Of a DNA stretch of 16,529 nucleotides, positions 13,245 to 16,529 are shown piece after piece. Under the pieces are notes generated by a model that saw nothing but the letters and a program-made list of their open reading frames with translations, was not told the origin of the DNA and searched no databases. How positions within the stretch are numbered: position 1 is the first letter of the stretch; each line of letters begins with the position of its first letter. The stretch is from an uncultured Armatimonadota bacterium (GTDB lineage Bacteria; Armatimonadota; UBA5829; DTJY01): assembly GCA_937875395.1 (NCBI GenBank), contig CALNCU010000001.1:1-16529 (forward strand). The letters run 5' to 3'. The position numbers and the translations under genes are program-made.

Positions 13245-14470
13245 CCGTCTCCAACCGCCACCCACTTGTAGCTGGTGAGCTCCTCCGGGCCTACGGGCCC
13301 CCTGGCATGAAGCTTATCCGTGCTTATGCCCACAACGGCGCCCATTCCATAGTCCCCTCCGCCGGAGAGCCTGGTTGATGCATTTACAAGCACGGATGCA
13401 GAATCTACTCCGGCAATAAAACGATTGGATGTTGCCAGCGAGCCGGTTATTATGCCGTCCGTGTGGCCGGAGCCCCATGTGTTTATGTGGTCTATTGCTT
13501 CATCCACGCCCCGGACAATGCGGATAGAGAGGATGGGGGCAAGGTATTCTGCGGCCCAGTCCTCACGGGCTGCCTTCTCCATGGGCGCAATGGCGCGTGA
13601 CTGTTCATCCCCCCTAAGCTCCACGCCTCTCTCTCTTAAAGCTTCTGCCAGAGAGGGGAGTATTCTGCCTGCGCACTCTGCATCAATAAGAAGGGTTTCA
13701 AGGGCGTTGCAGACCTCTACCTTTTGGCATTTGGAGTTAACCACAACGGAGACGGCCATCTCTGCATCTGCATCCGCCGCCACATACTGGTGGCAGATGC
13801 CTTCATAGTGCTTTATAACCGGAATCCGGCTCTCCCGGGATATGCGTTCTATAAGAGACTTGCCGCCCCTTGGAATAATTACGTCTACATACTTCTCTTG
13901 TTGCAGAAGCTCTCCCACTGCGGAGCGGTCTGTGGTGCCTATTATCTGCACTGCATCCGCCGGGACGCCGCAGGAGACGGCTGCGTTCTGCATAATCTCT
14001 GCAAGAAGGGTGTTGGTGCGTATGGCCTCTGAACCGCCTCTTAAGATGACCGCGTTTCCGCTCTTTATACATACGGCTGCCGCGTCTGTTGTAACGTTGG
14101 GGCGGGATTCGTAGATTATCCCTATTACGCCAAGCGGCACACTTACACGCCGCACCTTAAGACCGCTGGGGCGCACATGACCCCGGCTTGTTATTCCCAG
14201 CGGGTCCGGCAGAAGCGCGGCCTCATTTAGCCTTTTCTGCATATAAGTAAAGACTTTATCAGAGACTTTAAGGCGTTCCAGCAGAGGGCCGGAGAGCCCG
14301 TCCGCCTCTGCTTGCTGTACGTCGGCGGCGTTGGCGGCCATAACATCGGCACGCCGCTCCTCAAGCATCTTTGCCATGGCAAGGATAGCCGCCCCGCGGG
14401 CCTTCCCCGGCATTGCCCCAAGTATGCGCCCGGCCTTGCGCGCGTTATATGCCATCTCTTCTACGGTCAT
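13229..14470 (-). CDS. proA: Gamma-glutamyl phosphate reductase (glutamate-5-semialdehyde dehydrogenase)
   Basis: A 413-residue ProA that reduces gamma-glutamyl phosphate with NADPH, the second step of proline synthesis. It has VPLGVIGIIYESRPNVTTDA (111-130), GNAVILRGGSEA (138-149), IPRGGKSLI (199-207), HYEGICHQYV (221-230) and VEVCNALETLL (251-261) with the catalytic Cys254, then TWGSGHTDGI and the usual C-terminal GPVGPEELTSYKW. All expected parts and the typical length are present. AAGGAG lies in the 15-base gap after the flavoprotein stop, so the two genes look co-transcribed. proB, the usual partner, is not in the window. The stop lies inside the 3' end of the convergent AraC-type gene. 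Confidence 0.98.
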   Translation of the reverse strand: MTVEEMAYNARKAGRILGAMPGKARGAAILAMAKMLEERRADVMAANAADVQQAEADGLSGPLLERLKVSDKVFTYMQKRLNEAALLPDPLGITSRGHVRPSGLKVRRVSVPLGVIGIIYESRPNVTTDAAAVCIKSGNAVILRGGSEAIRTNTLLAEIMQNAAVSCGVPADAVQIIGTTDRSAVGELLQQEKYVDVIIPRGGKSLIERISRESRIPVIKHYEGICHQYVAADADAEMAVSVVVNSKCQKVEVCNALETLLIDAECAGRILPSLAEALRERGVELRGDEQSRAIAPMEKAAREDWAAEYLAPILSIRIVRGVDEAIDHINTWGSGHTDGIITGSLATSNRFIAGVDSASVLVNASTRLSGGGDYGMGAVVGISTDKLHARGPVGPEELTSYKWVAVGDGHLRG

Positions 14471-14485
14471 ATCTCTCTCCTTAAC

Positions 14486-15706
14486 TTACTCTGCGGACAT
14501 GCCTGCCAGGTGCCCGCTTGACCATGCCCACTGCAGATTGAACCCGCCGGAATCGCCATCAACATCTATAATCTCGCCGGCAAAATACAGGCCCTTCATC
14601 AGTTTAGACTCTAATGATTGAGGCTTGATCTCCCGGGTATCTATACCGCCTGCGGTAACCTGGGCCTCCTTCATCGGACGCAGCTTTGAGACGGTAAGGG
14701 TAATATCCTTCAGCACCCTTACAATCTCCAGCCGGTTTGCATGCGAAATTTTGCCTGCCTGCTTATGTTCATCCAGTTTTGCAAACCTTGCAACCACCGG
14801 GATTATGCGGTCCGGCAGAAGCCCTATCAAGGAACCCCTGAGCGTTCTTTTGCCGGCATTTTGGAAAATATGCAAAATGATTAGGTCTAATTCTTCTTTT
14901 GTCATATCCGGAAACAGATCAATATGAAGGCGTACCCGTGATGTTTTTAGCAGGGGGGCAATGCTCCCGGCCAGGGCCATGGCAGCGGTTCCGGAGACCC
15001 CGTAGCTGGTAAACAGAAGGTCTCCGGTTGTTTCGCCAATCTTATTATCATTGCTGGTTGCCCGGATGCCGGCCTCTACTTTGATGCCTTGAATCTCCTT
15101 AGGCCAGGTTTCTACTGTTTCCATGGGGACAAGGGCGGCGTGAATGGGGGTGAGGGAGTGCCCCAGTTTTTGCGCCCAGTACAGGCCGTCGCCGGTGGAG
15201 CCCAGGTAGTGGGCGGCCCGTCCGCCGGTTGCTATAATTAAACTATCTGTTTTGAGTGCGGATTGGTTGTTTAATAATACCTTCCAAACGCCCTGCCGCT
15301 CTATTGCCTTAACCTGGGTGTTCAGCAGAATGTGAACCCCATGCTCTACAAGTGCCAGCCGCATAACCTCTGCTACGCTTGATGATTGGTTGGTTCTGGG
15401 GAAGATTCTTCCATTGTCTTCTTCCTTTAACACAAGCCCCAGGTTATTGAAGAACTTCATAGCGGCAGTCTGATTAAATTGGCCAAGTACCGTTTTTATG
15501 AACTCCGGGGAGGCTCCGTGGTATCTGCCGGTGGAGATATATTTATTGGTAAGGTTGCAGCGTCCATTGCCGGTTGCCAGGAGCTTTCTGCCCGGTTGGG
15601 CGTTTTTTTCTATTAAGGCCACTCGCTTTCCGTTTTGGGAAGCAATAATGGCTGCCATCATTCCGGCAGGGCCGGCTCCTATAACCGCTGTATTGTACTT
15701 GTTCAT
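14486..15706 (-). CDS. HI0933/YhiN-family FAD-dependent oxidoreductase
   Basis: A 406-residue flavoprotein of the family often labelled aminoacetone-oxidase-like, whose cellular role is not settled. It shows the FAD motif IGAGPAGMMAA (9-19), GRKLLATGNGRCNLTN (39-54), VTAGGI (350-355) and the C-terminal LYFAGEIIDVDGDSGGFNLQWAWSSG (373-398) typical of the family. The start is the ATG at 15706: GAGGT (plus-strand 15714-15718) lies 7 bases upstream and homologues begin just before the FAD motif, although the frame stays open further and would run into the upstream gene. An extended -10 lies at 15747-15755, and a 9-bp inverted repeat covers the start codon. It probably forms a unit with proA, though no shared pathway is evident. 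Confidence 0.94.
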   Translation of the reverse strand: MNKYNTAVIGAGPAGMMAAIIASQNGKRVALIEKNAQPGRKLLATGNGRCNLTNKYISTGRYHGASPEFIKTVLGQFNQTAAMKFFNNLGLVLKEEDNGRIFPRTNQSSSVAEVMRLALVEHGVHILLNTQVKAIERQGVWKVLLNNQSALKTDSLIIATGGRAAHYLGSTGDGLYWAQKLGHSLTPIHAALVPMETVETWPKEIQGIKVEAGIRATSNDNKIGETTGDLLFTSYGVSGTAAMALAGSIAPLLKTSRVRLHIDLFPDMTKEELDLIILHIFQNAGKRTLRGSLIGLLPDRIIPVVARFAKLDEHKQAGKISHANRLEIVRVLKDITLTVSKLRPMKEAQVTAGGIDTREIKPQSLESKLMKGLYFAGEIIDVDGDSGGFNLQWAWSSGHLAGMSAE

Positions 15707-15758
15707 GATATCTACCTCAACCCCCGGCAGGATGCGCGGGCAACTGATTATATCATGA
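15703..15758 (-). promoter_or_regulatory. Inverted repeat that can pair over the flavoprotein start codon
   Basis: TCATGATAT (15703-15711) and ATATCATGA (15750-15758) are perfect inverse copies 38 bases apart. The start codon is inside the downstream arm, and the ribosome site lies in the loop with a possible inner CCCG/CGGG stem. The upstream arm overlaps the -10 box at 15747-15755, so only transcripts entering from the upstream gene would contain both arms. Confidence 0.5.
15747..15755 (-). promoter_or_regulatory. Extended -10 promoter for the flavoprotein-proA unit
   Basis: On the minus strand TGATATAAT, an extended -10, lies 40 bases before the flavoprotein ATG. The best -35 candidate (CTGCAA, 15771-15776) is poor. 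It would start transcription near 15740, inside the gap after the iron-sulfur gene. Confidence 0.55.
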
Positions 15759-15780
15759 TCCGTACATGTTTTGCAGGTTA

Positions 15781-16524
15781 TTATAACCTTCCCATTGCCA
15801 GTAGAATTCCGTGGATTATGCTCCATGGGTGCGGAGGATCGCCCGGGACGTAGGCGCTCACAGGCAGTATATCAGCTATTCCGTTTGCCTGTGCGTAGCC
15901 GCCGGAATGCAGTCCGCCGCTTATGGCGCTGGTACCAACGGCTATAACTATGCGCGGCTCGGCCATGGCCTGATAGCAGCGAAGCAACGGTTCCCGCATA
16001 GCCCGTCCCACGGGGCCGGTAACAAGAAGCGCATCGGCAAATCTGGGCGATGCAACAAAATGAATTCCAAAGCGGGCTATATCAAAAATTGCATTTGTGG
16101 CGGCAATAACTTCCAAATCACTTGCATTATCGCCTGTCGAGACTTCGCGTATATGCAGCGAACGCCTGAACGGCAGGGCCGGCTGTGCCTGCACAGCATT
16201 TACTTTGATCCTGGTGGACAATACTAATTCTTCACGGGTGGCTACCGCTGTTTTGGTTGAAGGGTCACGGGCTATGGCGCCGGTGTGGCAAATACTTACG
16301 CAAGCGTTGCAGCCTATGCAGCGCCCGCGGTCTAGTGTGACTGTATTATCCGTTACGCTTATGGCGTTTGACGGGCAGGCTTTGGCGCAATGCCCGCACC
16401 GGCTGCCCGGGCATGGAGACGCCGTTACCGTTGGCAGTCCATCGGCATCATCAGGCAGTGCCGGGAACATGTCCCGCTGGGTGATTACTCCGGTTTTTAA
16501 TATAGTTAAGAGTGGGTTTCCCAT
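15781..16524 (-). CDS. Dicluster ferredoxin fused to a HycG/HyfI/NuoB-like domain lacking cluster cysteines
   Basis: A 247-residue fusion. Residues 1-105 resemble HycF/HyfH: an N-terminal LLTILKTGVIT segment, then two [4Fe-4S] motifs, Cys38-X4-Cys43-X2-Cys46-X3-Cys50-Pro and Cys69-X2-Cys72-X2-Cys75-X3-Cys79. Residues 120-247 match the small subunit of group 4 [NiFe] hydrogenases and complex I (HycG/HyfI/EchC/NuoB): FDIARFGIHFVASPRFADALLVTGPV, SGG, then YVPG-PP-P. The four cysteines that hold the proximal/N2 cluster are all replaced: Asp132 and Ser135 (GDNAS for GCNGC), Ser199 (GTSA for GACG) and Asp229 (PGDPP for PGCPP). The first motif's X4 spacing is also unusual. It is probably a subunit of an energy-converting hydrogenase-related membrane complex whose other genes lie beyond the right edge. 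The ATG is 5 bases from the window end, so its ribosome site is not visible and the start is likely rather than certain. Confidence 0.85.
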   Translation of the reverse strand: MGNPLLTILKTGVITQRDMFPALPDDADGLPTVTASPCPGSRCGHCAKACPSNAISVTDNTVTLDRGRCIGCNACVSICHTGAIARDPSTKTAVATREELVLSTRIKVNAVQAQPALPFRRSLHIREVSTGDNASDLEVIAATNAIFDIARFGIHFVASPRFADALLVTGPVGRAMREPLLRCYQAMAEPRIVIAVGTSAISGGLHSGGYAQANGIADILPVSAYVPGDPPHPWSIIHGILLAMGRL

Positions 16525-16529
16525 AAGCT

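Noticed and set aside
15707..15826. 40-residue N-terminal extension of the flavoprotein
   Set aside because: It would overlap the iron-sulfur gene and precede the FAD motif by an unusual tail. The ATG at 15706 has a proper ribosome site and matches family starts.

Overview
The window looks like a chromosomal segment of a bacterium from the Armatimonadota or a neighbouring phylum; the assignment is an inference. The best clue is the first gene, a pseudopilin with the LFPVFAKARENAR-type N-terminus and H-X9-DG tail that are multiplied in Armatimonadota, Planctomycetota and Lentisphaerota. A PDO-type tandem-thioredoxin protein, common in thermophiles and anaerobes, and an energy-converting-hydrogenase-like subunit at the right edge would suit an anaerobic or thermotolerant lifestyle. 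There are no rRNA or tRNA genes, no CRISPR array, no insertion sequence and no phage genes.

Layout. Positions 1-2766 (+) are visibly AT-rich and hold a pseudopilin and a secreted DUF6259-like glycosidase-type protein, closed by a palindromic repeat and a bidirectional terminator. Positions 2869-4581 (-) hold trxB and an enoyl-ACP reductase of the FabL type. A PDO-like disulfide oxidoreductase diverges from trxB and probably shares its redox chain. An orphan BlaI/MecI-type repressor follows, behind a perfect TTGACA-N17-TATAAT promoter, then a STAS anti-sigma-factor antagonist with a TTG start. acpS and nnr (6602-8535, +) overlap by ATGA.

The 344-base gap at 8536-8879 holds two families of short palindromic repeats and a good promoter for a 69-residue zinc-ribbon-like protein. 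Then come a TPR protein (-), a universal stress protein (+) and an M55 metallopeptidase (+). A URO-D-superfamily protein (-) diverges from an AraC-type regulator (+). The right end is a minus-strand run: a hydrogenase-like iron-sulfur subunit, an HI0933-type flavoprotein, then proA, which overlaps the araC-type gene tail to tail by 16 bases.

Most of the content is ordinary housekeeping and redox metabolism. The feature most worth follow-up is 15781-16524: a dicluster ferredoxin domain fused to a HycG/HyfI/NuoB-like domain in which all four canonical [4Fe-4S] cysteines are replaced (Asp, Ser, Ser, Asp). Further observations are two dispersed palindromes with matching flanks but different, self-complementary centres, the same extended -10 motif upstream of three genes, a start codon that can be paired away only in readthrough mRNA, and an araC-type gene that appears leaderless.
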